This document shows positions 22,488 to 33,818 of a DNA stretch of 64,000 bases, in pieces. Under the pieces are notes generated by a model. It was not told the DNA's origin. It saw only the letters and a program-made list of their open reading frames with translations, and did no database searches. How positions within the stretch are numbered: the first letter of the stretch is position 1; the number at the start of each line of letters is the position of its first letter. This DNA is from Hyaloscypha bicolor E (Eukaryota > Ascomycota > Leotiomycetes > Helotiales > Hyaloscyphaceae). A program made the position numbers and the translations under genes. Location: NCBI RefSeq assembly GCF_002865645.1, contig NW_020194618.1:898885-962884 (forward strand), written 5' to 3'.

Positions 22488-22863
22488 CCCCCTGGGTTGA
22501 TTCTACGGAGATAGGGTCGATCCCGCGTCGCATAGCGCGCGGTTAGCTGGTGTAACTACATATCGCTTTCTACACACCCGTGGGATGTATATCAATATAT
22601 ATTCCCACCCCGTCACCCTGTCGCATTTCTCTTTGCTGTAATGAATTATAATGTATCCTACAAATCCTGCTAATATCTACTCGCTAATAAAGCTCGAATT
22701 ACCCCTAATAATAGCACTTCCTACCCGGTTTAACAAAAATTGCATCGCGTCATAGGTATACCTAATATATTTAGAGATTTTAGGGCTAAAATACAGGCTT
22801 GGGGTGCCTTTGGCATAACTCGCCTAAGCTTTACTAAATCGAGATTTTAATCGACCCAGGGGG
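22488..22863. repeat. Element-like segment bounded by 15-bp inverted repeats
   Basis: CCCCCTGGGTTGATT at 22488-22502 pairs with AATCGACCCAGGGGG at 22849-22863, one C/T difference. The 376-bp interior is AT-richer than its flanks and contains a hairpin (GTGGGATGTATAT..ATATATTCCCAC, about 22581-22609). No clear target duplication is seen. It may be a small transposon or a chance inverted repeat. Confidence 0.45.
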
Positions 22864-24559
22864 AGGAGGGTGGAGGGGTGGAGATCACTTCCCTAATTCC
22901 CCTACGGTACGCACGGATTTTCCCCACGAGTACAGTAAGTCCTGCGATGATCTTGAGGCAATGTTGATCCCGTCGTCAGGTACGCCTGCATTCTCACAAA
23001 ACTCTTCCATGGGCCATCTCAGCACTTTGTGCCAGGGCTGCTGTTCAAAAGACCAAGCCTATCCCCTGCATGTCAATGCAGAATGGGGGCTGCAGTGTCT
23101 CCCACAGTGGAAGACACTGCAGGAGACTGTGGGAGACACTGCAGGAGTGCGTTGGGACAGAGATGGGAAATTCCCGACCTGTTGGTCTCGGCCCGAAAAT
23201 GCACAATATGGTTGGGTGGGGACAGATCTTCTGCCCCTGAATTTCCTGCCGTCAGTGCAGCGTTTCAACCGAAGGAGAGCCGCGATCAAGCTCTGAGACA
23301 ATGCGTCGTGGACCGTGGTGCTCGGAACAAGCCTTCAAGCACCCCTGAGCTGACTTCGTATCCAGAGATGTCAGATGTTCTTGACAGCGCTTTTTACTAG
23401 GCCTAGAGTGTGCTAGGTTAAAGTCCGAACCGATTGACAAACTTTTGAAGAAAGAAGGGATAGACGAATTTATTTAATTTATGTAAATAATATTGGTCGA
23501 AGCTAATAATAAATGCATAATATTTAAATAGAATTCATGGTGTTTATGCAACATTAATCCAAAAACAGTGGAAGAACAGAGATTGGATTAAATACTTAAT
23601 TGATATTAAGAGAAGTTCAGATAATTGTGCGAAATTCTGTCCTCACGTGACAGTAAACCTAGTGGTTTTATTAGTTCGGTGCAGGCTCTAGCCTATTTGG
23701 GAAGGACACCTATAAATAGCCCTATTTATTATATATTATTGGTGTAAACCCCATAAACTTATCGATAACATTATTGGTCTTCTAAAATCCTTACATATGT
23801 CACCCCTACTAGAAGAGTGAAGCCAGCAACACTTATGTTTGGAGATATTATCCCCCAAGGATAATTGCTAGATGCCTCCACTGCCCCCCAGCTTTCGATG
23901 AGGCACGATTTCTGAATGGTTCGAGTCCTAGTCAGCCATCTTGCACTGGGCAAAATTGGTCTGTGTATTGATCCAAGGGTACAGGTAGAAGGTTCAAGAA
24001 GGCTGTCTGCCCTGGCAGTGACTCTCAGCCAGCTTGAAAGGCACTTTCTCGGCGGACGAAGGGATAGCAATTATTCTTGGGTGGGGGGGGATAGTAACAG
24101 ATGCGATTCAAGCGCAGCCGAGACATGCGAGATAAACGAGACGATGATGTATCTGGCGAGTCTGGCCTCCATGTGACTTCCGACCAGTAATCGAGCAAGG
24201 TCAGCCCTGAATGCTTGGTGAAGTTGAGTAAACACCAACCCTGCGGCCATCGGCGATATATCCGGAGTCTGGCGTGTGGGGAGGAGCGGGACGAACTAGA
24301 TATTGAAGGTCTTAATAGGTTGAGCTCCGGGATTTGGCTTGAAAGTTGAAGCAAGAGTGCGCCTGGGGCAATCCGGGGCTGAAGAACATGGACTTCTTGG
24401 TTCGTATTGTCAAACAACGAAAAATAAGAAGAGAACTCAAAGGCTGAAGACTGTCCGATCTTATCAACCTATTCAGATCCGTTGTTTGGGTGTGCTCGCG
24501 GCTTGTCAATGCGACTATCATAAGTAGTGACCTCATTTCGTATTCAGCGCTAAATTCTA
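22864..24559. other. Repeat-scarred intergenic region
   Basis: Contains a 19-bp perfect inverted repeat (23090-23108 with 23126-23144, CTGCAGTGTCTCCCACAGT), an AT-rich patch at about 23450-23770, and the GGACGAAGGGATAG fragment at 24054-24067. Short frames at 23029-23400 and 24025-24417 show no motif. No gene is supported. Confidence 0.4.
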
Positions 24560-27500
24560 CAGTCGGTCCGATCCAAAAGCGACAAAAAAAAATAAAAACC
24601 ACCACAATACTAATTGATATAAATCGTATTAATTAAAACTATACTATATACTATAGGAATTAATTCTATGTTCTCAAAATTATAATATCTTTATTATTAA
24701 GGAAGTTATAATGCACGTGATTAAGCGAGCAAATATTTTTGCGTTTTATATAGTCGTTTTTTTACTTTGGTTATTACGTGACTGCCCCCCTTAGTTAACC
24801 GCTCTTCTATAATTATATTAATATCTTAATAACCACAAACCCAATTCAGTGCCCCTTTTATATACTTCCAATAGCTACCTCTGTGAGCCTTCAGAAACGC
24901 AAGCGAGCTAATTCGACTCTTGATTCAATTACAGTTCTTACCATAGCTAAAGAAGCTACAATCCAAGCATCTATTAACGAACGGCATGGGAAACCCTCTA
25001 ATATAGAGGACGATTCTAATAAATCAGATATTAAACAAAACAATGAAGTAAAGCTTGAAGATTCGACTCTCTTTTGGGCTCAGCGAAAGCTTATTATTAG
25101 TAGTAATAAGACGATTATTTTAGAGAAGCCTACATTCGCATAGCGAGAGCAAAGACTCACAGAGCAGGCTAGTAAGTTTCTTATCTTATTTTATTATAAT
25201 ATAAGTATACTAATATTATTTCTAGCTTCCAGAGGCTCGTATATTCCCAAATTAATAAAGGAATTAGCAAAGCTATTAAGAACTCAATAAAAACATACAC
25301 ATAATTAGAGAGCAAAAAATACTCAAGTCACAGAGCAATCTAGTAGGCTTAAGACCCCTATAATCATACCATCTTTTAAATAAAAGAAGCTATAATTCGA
25401 CATTATTAGGAGGTTAATTAATATTCCTAGGAATATGCAATTAAGGAAAGAGCAAAGGCTTAAAGATAAAGACAATGGAATAAACGAGCTACTTTTGGAT
25501 GCCCTTATTAGAAACGCTTGCGGAGATAACAAAGCTCTAGATATACGAATGACTTACCAAGAAGTCCTTAATAATGTGGATATTAAGCTAGCTCAAACCA
25601 AAGAGCTATATACTCCACGTATAATCGCTGACTTATACTTACTCCGGCAATATACCCAATAGCTTCTAAAGCTAGGGCAATATTGACTTGGAAGGGTTAA
25701 TGCATTGCTCTTAGTAGCTTCTAGTAATCACCGCTTGAACGATAGAAAGATATTAGCTCGGCGAATTAGGGGGCTATTTAATTACTATTGACAGTGGCAT
25801 GGCATTCCCCAAGAAACTAGGGGTGGTAAAAGAGAGGGTGCCTCTTATCTGGATAACGAGGATATTTTTTTAGCCTGCCATACTTGGTTAATTAATTAAG
25901 AGCTTGGAATAATATTACTAAACGATTTCCTAAATACCATTAATCAGGAGATTTTACCTCGATTATTATTAATAATGGAAAAGCCTATCGCCCGCAGTAC
26001 AGCTTACTTATGGCTCCCTAGGCTCGGCTTTTATCGCCATAAGACTAAGAAAGGGCTTTATATGGATAGACACGAACGCCCTAATATAATTAAGTATTAT
26101 TAAGAGGTATTTTTACCCTTAATAAAGAAGCTTTTATCATATATAGTTTAATACGAGGAGGATAAAGCTAGTACGTGGCATATGATTTAATCTTTACTTC
26201 TAATTAGAGTTCAGGTACACGTAATGTACTTCCACGATAAGAGCTATTTCCATGGATTTGACTATAAAAAGAGCCTCTAGCTAGCAGATAATCAGTAAAA
26301 AATGCCCGGAAAGAGTAAAGGGAGGCTAATTCACGATTCTGAATTTATAGGCCCTAAGGGGCGTATTAGGGTACCAAATAATAAAGGCATTTTTATCCCG
26401 GATAATCCTAATTTGGATGCCCGTTAAATTATATATCCAGGCTCAAATAGGGACCCCTGGTAGGATACAAAATAGCTACTAGTACAGATTACTAGGACGC
26501 TTAATATATTTAAACAGAAGCACCTAAACTATATAGCTGTTCTAATATTTGATTAGTCTTCTGCACACGCTTCGCATAGCAAAGGTGCACTAAACGCCTT
26601 TGGTATAAATAAGGGATTAGGGGGGGTTAAAAAGGGTAATATTAAGGCCTATAGAAGGGATACGTACTTTCTACCAGAGTATATGATTCCGGGGTTACAG
26701 GGCACTATTCAAGTCCTTTGGCAACTTAATTCGAATGGAGAAAGAGAGCCTAAGGGCGTGGAATAGATTCTCATTAAGCGAGGTTGCAATATCCCTGGCT
26801 TAAGATTTAAGTATCTAAAGGGTACTAAGTGTACTGCACCCCTTAAATACCCTCCCGCTATCGAACAAACGTATTATTTAGCTCGTATACTATTGAATTA
26901 CCAAGACTTCTTTAAAGAGAAGTCCCAAGTTAAAGAGCTTATTACAGATCGGGGACATAAGGCTATATTTTTACCAAAGTTCCACTGCGAAATTAACCTA
27001 ATTGAGATATACTAGGGGTATAGCAAAACTCGATATCGTCAAGTAAAGAAGACTAGCTTCCCAGATACCAAGATTAAGGTAGTAGAGGCACTTGAAGCTT
27101 ATTTAATTAAGACTATACGGAGGTTTTGCAACCGTACGTTCCGCTAGATGGATGCATATCGGAAGGGATTAAGTATTAAACAAGCTGCTTGGTGTATACG
27201 GAAGCAAAAACGCCATAGAACGATATCTAAAAAGGTAATGGATAAATGGGATAATATGCAAAAGTAAGGGAAAGAAGGTAGCTAAGTAATAAGTAAGGTT
27301 TATGGATTTAGTTCGGCCAAAAATTAGCTTAAAACCTGTATAATTAGGGACCTACTATATATATAATATATATAGTACCAGAAAAAGCTATATTTAGTAT
27401 TTAGGAAGGCTTACTTGAGCTTATAGGGCTTAATTATTATTATTATATTAATAATAAGGCTAGTGAGATGCCGCGATCTCCCCCTAAAGCCCGGGCTCAC

Positions 27501-27751
27501 GTGACCTTAGCGAGCAAATATTTTTGCGTTTTGTATGGGGAAAAATCAAAAAAGTAAAAAGGGTCCGTGCACTTTAAGCCTCGATTATTAATGAACTACA
27601 AATTATATTAAAAATCTAATTAATAGGTATTTTTCGCCTGGTTCTATTCTATAATCGCATCACTTAGTATAAATTAATTAGGGTTGTGGTTAAAAAGTTA
27701 TTATGGGCGTAAAAGAGCGACCGTTTTGTCGCTTTTGGATCGGACCGACTG
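24560..27751 (+). mobile_element. Tc1/mariner-superfamily DNA transposon, structurally complete but decayed
   Basis: 3192-bp element with perfect 28-bp terminal inverted repeats (24560-24587 and 27724-27751, beginning CAGTCGGTCCGATCCAAA), flanked on both sides by the TA target dinucleotide (24558-24559 and 27752-27753). It carries a degenerate DDE transposase on the plus strand. A direct repeat of about 38 bp (CACGTGA..AGCGAGCAAATATTTTTG) occurs just inside both ends, at about 24713-24750 and 27498-27533. The interior is strongly AT-rich. It is probably immobile except by help from another copy. Confidence 0.85.
24883..27267 (+). pseudogene. Transposase pseudogene (DDE/IS630-Tc1 type) with RIP-type stops
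   Basis: Translation in one frame gives long stretches of transposase sequence broken by TAG/TAA. It starts near SLQKRKRANSTLDSI, has a longer open part at 25435-25662, then GPKGRIRVPNNKG and a catalytic-type LIFD-stop-SSAHASHSKGALNAF. It ends with PKFHCEINLIEIY-stop-GYSKTRYRQ, equivalent to the usual NxIExxWG glutamate region. Many stops sit where Trp or Gln is expected (TGG to TAG, CAA to TAA, CAG to TAG). At least 15 disruptions are visible, so no functional protein is made. Confidence 0.85.
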
Positions 27752-29222
27752 TACTGCCAGCTTTGACGTGAAGCTAGCTGGAGAAAGAAGTTTCTCTAGG
27801 CCTGCGTCAGGTACCACGGGTCATCTGTTATGTGGCGTTTTCTGGAAAGCTCCAAGCCAAGGAGGTCTCGTTGAGAAGTCTGAGATGGGTTATCGGACCA
27901 GTGCTTGAGAATTGAGATCAAAACAGAGGCTTGGCAATGTGTTATCCTCGCAAAATGCTGGTGTAAAGTGATCTTCGCTGGTTCCTATTACATGTGACTT
28001 ATCGCTGACTTCGGGGCTCTAGTTTATTCCGTGGAAAGTTGTCTGCCGAATGGTTGATGTTCCTTGGCCCTGCCGGCCTCCGAGACGGCTTCGTGCAATC
28101 TTGCACAGATATGTGGGATCATACTAGACGGCGATCTGCACCTTGATTCGCTATCTGGCCGACTTTTTGGACTGTCACTTCTCCACCAGTCCCCACTGTA
28201 CAAGCTGCTAGTACTGTACAGAGACACCCTCATCAGAAAGGCTCGCTTCTGGCCATGACTTCCATCTTGCCTTTCAAGAGATTTCCATGCATCTGTGAAG
28301 GGCATGAGTGTATGCCATTATTGACATGATACATAAGGTTGTGAACTCAAAAATCTGATGGGAGTCAAAAACATACCACACACCGCCACTCGCCACTCCC
28401 TGGTAAGCTTTGGTTGGAAAGAGAGGGGTCTGAAAAAAGGGGCTTGATCAAATGGATTGCCCGACGGACATCAGGTCATTTGGTCTCGTTGGTGCTGGTC
28501 CTAAGAAATGGTGAGAGGCTTCCATGTGAAAAAGGATAGGTGTGAAGGAGGTAAGCCCCAAGTATGCAGATTCGAATCCAGACCAGCAAAGGGTAAAAGG
28601 GAAACAGAAAAAACCCAGGGGTTCCCGCCATGAATGTCCTAGACCATGGAACTCGAGAATCTATCAGGGATTCAGACAGTGCACAGAGCAGAGCGGCATT
28701 GTTGATTCCTTCACGAGGCATCCTCGACCAAATAAAACAGGTATCTCCCATTTTTAGTCTCCTTTTCTCAACGAATATCAACAGTCGTGTGGCAGTTCTG
28801 AGCTCACTCTTGGTTCCTGGGCTGAGGCCTGTGAGACTCATGAGCTTTCATTTCATCCCTTTTCTTGCGAGACCAATTCGAGGCCGGACTTCTCGCCCGG
28901 AGGTTGACAAGGACTGAAATTTTTGACACTTGAAACCCAGCACATTTCGAAGTTACTACCAGTATTTGGGGGAAACAACACCACAAGGTTATGCGGCAGT
29001 AAAACAAGAGAATGGGTATTTGCTTGCTGTTTTGGTACAAGGACGAATCTTCCCAAGAGGTCTTTGAGACACTTGAAGGAATGATCCTTATGCGGAGACA
29101 TCTCTGTTGAATCTCCTGATAAAATCCAGGATTTGGACATGCCCCAAATAACGCCGATGTGCCAGATGCAAAGCAACCGGCCTGACCACCCTTTCCTTTG
29201 TTTCTTTTTTTGTGCATTTGAT
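27752..29222. other. Intergenic, no supported gene
   Basis: Several 60-140 codon frames exist on both strands (for example 28024-28305 and 28804-29217, minus), but none shows a motif or consistent splice structure. 29000-29222 likely contains the 3' UTR of the MGR2-like gene. Confidence 0.4.
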
Positions 29223-29796
29223 TTATTCGTTCCTCGATGATCTGTATGCATGTCGTGGCATTATTATCGGGCGTCGCCGGGATCGAGCAAAAGCTTCTGC
29301 TGCTTGTTGTGAGACCGTGTCTGTTCTTATAATGCTTCCAATTGACATGAAGAACCTAGAAGTAAAAGAGCATTAGCGCTCCGTCGCAGATCGTCAATTC
29401 TCTCGAGAGAATACGTACCCAAAGGTTGCTCCAGACCCAAGCATAAATTGTCCGAGTGTTCGCATCACACCGTTTGGCCCTGCTCCGTGCCTCATGATAT
29501 TGACTGAGCCTTGAGGAAAATGAGAAGGTTATTCGAAGGAAGTGGAGTGTGGGCAATGTACCGAATATAAACCCAATAATAACACCGACAGCTACAGAGA
29601 GACGTGTCAGCATTTAAATTGGGCTTTTGATCAGCCAGTTTGAACTTACTGCTCCCCATCATAGCGCCCATCTTCCCTGTGAAAGTGGTAAGTAGCTTTT
29701 TTGCCTCCATCCTGACCAATGGCAGAAGAGCGGACGATACGTACACTTGTCAAAGGTGGATGGACCACCCATACCTGCTCCCACGGGTACTGGCAT
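29223..29796 (-). CDS. MGR2: MGR2/ROMO1 family subunit of the TIM23 mitochondrial import machinery
   Basis: Five small exons, 29796-29745, 29676-29650, 29591-29562, 29509-29419 and 29355-29223, total 333 nt, encoding 110 residues, and every junction keeps phase. The product begins MPVPVGAGMGGPSTFDKW, then KMGAMMGSTVGVIIGFIFG (first membrane helix), GAGPNGVMRTLGQFMLGSGA and TFGFFMSIGSIIRTD (second helix). This is the classic Mgr2/Romo1 signature: two Gly-rich helices with a short positively charged loop. In yeast Mgr2 couples TIM23 to the presequence translocase and gates lateral release into the inner membrane. The tail after IIRTD (about 35 residues, Arg-rich) is longer than in animal Romo1. 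Exons of 27 and 30 nt make automated gene finders likely to miss or garble it. It is divergent from the FHA gene. Confidence 0.9.
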
Positions 29797-30593
29797 TGTG
29801 AAAAGATTTGCTGTTGATGGAAACAGAAGTTGATCGATCCACGAGACAAGATAAAGAGGCACCTTAAAGGAGCTTCAACATTTCGTGGTGTTCGGCAACT
29901 TACTGGTGCACGGACCATATTAGCTATATCCATCACGTGAGTGGCCAACATCTACAAACCAGGAAGGGGAGATCGGCCAGCAAAGAAATCTCCAAGGCTC
30001 TCCTGTCGCTCACTATAGGAGCTCTTTCAACCACGTTTTTGATATGGCAATACAGTTCACGTGGTGCTGAGAGTGTGCCCCATCCCGATCTCGCAAGCTG
30101 ATAGGTCCTCTGGACTCGCGTGCGTCTCACGACCCGTACCGATCTCCAAACTTTCCCAAGTTGGTGACTTCAGCACCCGAAAGACATATCTCCCACCACG
30201 AACAATTGGCTTTTAGTGCCTCTAAGACACACATGTGAGTCTCCTGAATCATAACATTTCCTGGGAGACCAACACAAGCTCGTGCTGGAGAGGTCGCAAG
30301 TCTCTGCAGGCCTTGCCGCCTCATCGTCATGGCACCAACCACTTGAACACCACAGCTGACAGCGTCCAACAACAGAGTCCGATACCGAGCCGCATACTTA
30401 AAACCCATCACAAAGGAGGATACTGTCTGTTTGTTGGATCTTAGCCCCCTTGCTGGAGGATTCAAGTGAAGCGCCCAGGTCGTGGTGTTGAGGTGTATGG
30501 GGAGGTCAGGACACATGAGCATTACACAACCCTTCGCCAACTGTGTCATCCCCCATACATCTCCTTCTAGAGGAACACCTCACGACATTGCAG
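29797..30593. promoter_or_regulatory. Shared divergent promoter region (MGR2-like / FHA gene)
   Basis: 797 bp between two divergent start codons (29796 minus and 30594 plus), so it must contain both promoters. The frames within it are short and without motifs. I cannot pick individual sites. Confidence 0.5.
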
Positions 30594-32947
30594 ATGACGG
30601 CTGTTGCGAATCCTCCGAGTTTCCAGCAAACCAGTCGGTCGGCATGGAGTGCTAATGTTAGCCAAGGAGGTCTGAATGCCATGAACGCCGACGAAGTCGC
30701 CCGAATGTTCATGCCACGGAAAAGCGCTCAACGCGCCAACTCATCCTCATCTATATCCTCAAACTCCTCTACCTCTTCGACAACTACAATTCCTTCGCCA
30801 GCTCCTCAACTAAATGGCGTTCCAATGCAACCTTCGAACGACCTCAGCACGTGGGGAACCGCTGCAGCAAGGAAGAAGACCCAGAGAGCAGGGCCATGGC
30901 CAACAAGCAAAGCGGAGGCGTTGTCTGGCGTGTCAGGAGCGCGACCATCGTCGACATTGACCACAAATGGTGGGCCCAGTGCGACTTCGATGACAGCGGC
31001 CTCGCCGATTGTGCCCTCACAACACCTCCTCCAGAGCCCCACACAACAAATAAATGGAAACCGACCTGCTACTCAACCTGTCGGCGAGGGAAATCCCGTT
31101 CTGTATCTTCTCTCTATGAATGGAACCTTTGAACGGAAAACGATATCTGTGCCCTTCTATCCCGATAGCCTACGAATTGGACGACAAACAAATGCAAAGA
31201 CTGTTCCTACCCCCGCAAATGGGTTCTTCGACTCGAAGGTTCTGTCGAGGCAGCATGCAGAGATATGGGCTGATAGAAATGGTAAAATTTGGATCCGGGA
31301 TGTCAAGTCTTCCAATGGCACGTTCGTCAACGGTGCTAGACTTTCTGCTGAAAATCGAGATTCGGAACCACACGAGCTTCAAACTCAGGACCATCTGGAG
31401 CTTGGTATCGACATTGTGAGCGAAGACCAAAAGACGGTAGTTCATCACAAGGTAGCCGCAAAAGTTGAGCACGCAGGATTTCTAGGAGCAACGAACAATG
31501 TCATGGATATGAATTTCGGCGATCTAGATCCAGCCAACGGAGCCATGATGTTGCCTTCCCAAGGCTCTCTACAAATGAGGGGTAGAGCAGGAAGCCAGGG
31601 GTCAGTAGGTAGTAATGGTCGATTGGGACCTCCGACCAGTGTGGCAGGAAGTCAAATGAGTGTCATCAGCCAGCAGAGACCATTGAACTTCTGGCTAACC
31701 CCAGTAACGACAGAACAGATTGTGAAAAGGCTCGCGGTAAGTCGCCGTCTCGCTGGTCTACTATACAGACTAACATCATTAAGCATGAAATGAGAGCCGC
31801 AAGGTTACAATCGAACGACCTAGGACGCACTGACACGTTTTTTGGATCGTTACTTTCGAAGGAGGATATAAAAGAGAATGACAAGGCCCCTGCCGTCGAG
31901 GCCGCAAAAGCTACACAAGTGAATGGGACGTCACTCCCATTCCGAACCGACCCCAAACCTCGCTTCTCGGACCCCCCCGCGCCCCCTCCTCAACAACCTC
32001 TTCCGGAGAAGCCCGATGTTGCACGTACACATAACTTCGAGCCTTCTTCTCCTTCCCTCAAACGAACAAACACCGAACGACCCCGATCCGTACCAAATGA
32101 ATCCCCTGTTCGCCAAGAGCCGACAAGTCAGATCCTCACTCTGGTCGAGGCTTTGGCATCTGCCAAGAAGGAGATAGATATTCAGAGCGCTCGAATGAAG
32201 GATCTCGAAGAAATGCTACAAAAAGAGCGGCAGGCACGAGAATTGGCGGAGGAGGCAGCAAAACGGCTAGAGTTATTACAATCCGAGCCCAAGACAAACG
32301 GCCACGTCAAGAGCGTCGATGAAGGATCGATTGTTGAAGACGCGTTTGAACCCCCGGTGGAAGTTGTTGAGAAGGCCGGACCAGAGTCATCCGAGCCAGC
32401 TCTCGATGAAAAGGCTGTTGATTCGAAAGTCGTTAGCGAGTCTACACTACTACTTGAGAAGCGGCTGGAGGCTATGCTTGGTGATATGCAAGAACTGAGA
32501 AATCAAATGGAGGCTTTCAAGCAAAGGGCTGAGACTGCTGAATCGGAACGGGACGAGGAGCGAAAGGAACGAAAGACTTTGGCAGAGATGGTAGAGAAGA
32601 TCAGGCAGAAAGAGTCAGCGAAACAATCATCCCCGACTGAAAGAGCAAGGTCGCCAGCTGGCAAAGTAATAGCTGCGGAGCACCTACTCAACGGCAAAGG
32701 CGACTCCCTGCATGCAACTCTGGGCCCTCTTCTTGAAAAAGCTGGGCTCACAAATGGGAGTCCTGTTAGCTCGGACGAGAAGGAGTTGGGACGCTCTGCT
32801 GTGGGCACTTTATCGAGACCACCCGGCGGTCCTTCGCCCTTACTATATAACACCACGCCTTACGCCTCGATGTTGGGAGTTGTGCTGATAGGTATGGGGG
32901 TAATGGCATACTTAAATGGTTGGCAGCCGCCGAAGGTGGATCGATAA
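30594..32947 (+). CDS. FHA-domain, coiled-coil, tail-anchored protein (SLMAP / Far10 / PRO45 type, STRIPAK complex)
   Basis: Two exons, 30594-31736 and 31784-32947 (GTAAGT donor, CATTAAG acceptor, phase 0), give 768 residues. The start is the first ATG of the frame. A disordered Ser/Thr-rich N-terminus precedes an FHA phosphothreonine-binding domain: LRIGR (193-197), SRQHAEIW (218-225) and SSNGTFVNG (239-247) are its conserved core. After the intron come a Pro-rich stretch, long Glu/Lys/Arg-rich coiled coils and a C-terminal hydrophobic helix (about 742-761, MLGVVLIGMGVMAYLNGW) followed by a short basic tail, hence a tail anchor. This order (FHA, coiled coil, tail anchor) is that of mammalian SLMAP, yeast Far9/Far10 and Sordaria PRO45. 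They tether the STRIPAK phosphatase-kinase complex to nuclear envelope, ER or mitochondria and are needed for hyphal fusion and fruiting. Assignment is by architecture. Confidence 0.9.
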
Positions 32948-33818
32948 AGAAGTTTCAATAATCAACATTTCGACACTCGTTCTTCTCAAAAGTTGACACA
33001 GGCCTTCGAGCCCAGGCACAGGTTTCGTTTGTCGTTTCCTTTCGACGATGTAGTAGCTTTTGCATGAGGCGTTTGCGGGCATGGTTGCGCATACCGATGG
33101 GGTTTGGGATTGCATTTACTTGACCATTTGGGTCGTTCTTGTTTCTTTTATTACGGTGATGACAAGATGAGATGAGGTGGGGATGCGTTAGGAAAGAGAT
33201 TGATGATCTTCTCGAGCACGCTTGAGAGATACATTCGTGTCAGATTATGTTCTACAGGATAACGAATCGAAAGGTTCAATTTGGCAGTGGTTCCCGCTGC
33301 TTCTTCAAAGCTCACTGACCCGCCCCGGCGTCGGGCTTTACTGTGACGACCACCATTATAAAGCGTTGTACAGTGCCATTGAAAATCTTGCAGTCCCGGT
33401 TATCTCAATGCCAGCATATATTTCGTCTCTATTATCTGCATCCGTAGAGTATTTGCACCCGGCGTGGTGGCCGGCCATCCAAGTACCGTAATCACATGTG
33501 TGGGTGGGTTACTTGATTGGCCGAGGCCAAAAGGCCAACATTCCCGATCTCACCTCTGGCAGCCGTCCAGATTGGGCGCACACCGATGGGCGCTCCCCGC
33601 GATTTCTCTCTCCGAGTGTCTGAGCGTGCAGCCCCCAAATGAGAATCCAAACCTCCCAAGCTTCGTCTCATCTCATAATGCTCTCAAACCAGCACGGTGT
33701 GTGAATGTGAATGCCATCCACTTGCCATCTGACACCAAAGCCACGTCTTCAACAGCGACAGCGCTATGAGTCGTAATCATCTCAGCCTGAGGAAGCACAG
33801 AGCCGCCAGTGAGTCGTG
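32948..33818. other. Intergenic between FHA gene and Zn2Cys6 gene
   Basis: 870 bp holding the FHA 3' UTR and the Zn2Cys6 promoter/leader. Short frames only (for example 33464-33769), without motifs. Confidence 0.4.

Noticed and set aside
22500..22600. Possible tRNA (GGGTCGATCCCGCG resembles a B box)
   Set aside because: I could not build acceptor, D and anticodon arms around it. A tRNA scan would be decisive.
23090..23144. Repeats considered as a CRISPR-like array
   Set aside because: Only one inverted pair with no regular spacers, and the host is a eukaryote.
28804..29217. 137-codon minus-strand frame downstream of the MGR2-like gene
   Set aside because: No motif; overlaps the expected 3' UTR of the MGR2-like gene and an alternative frame of equal length.
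29646..29951. 101-codon minus frame covering the MGR2 region
   Set aside because: Reads through introns of the MGR2-like gene in the wrong phase. The spliced model recovers the family signature, so this is a shadow.
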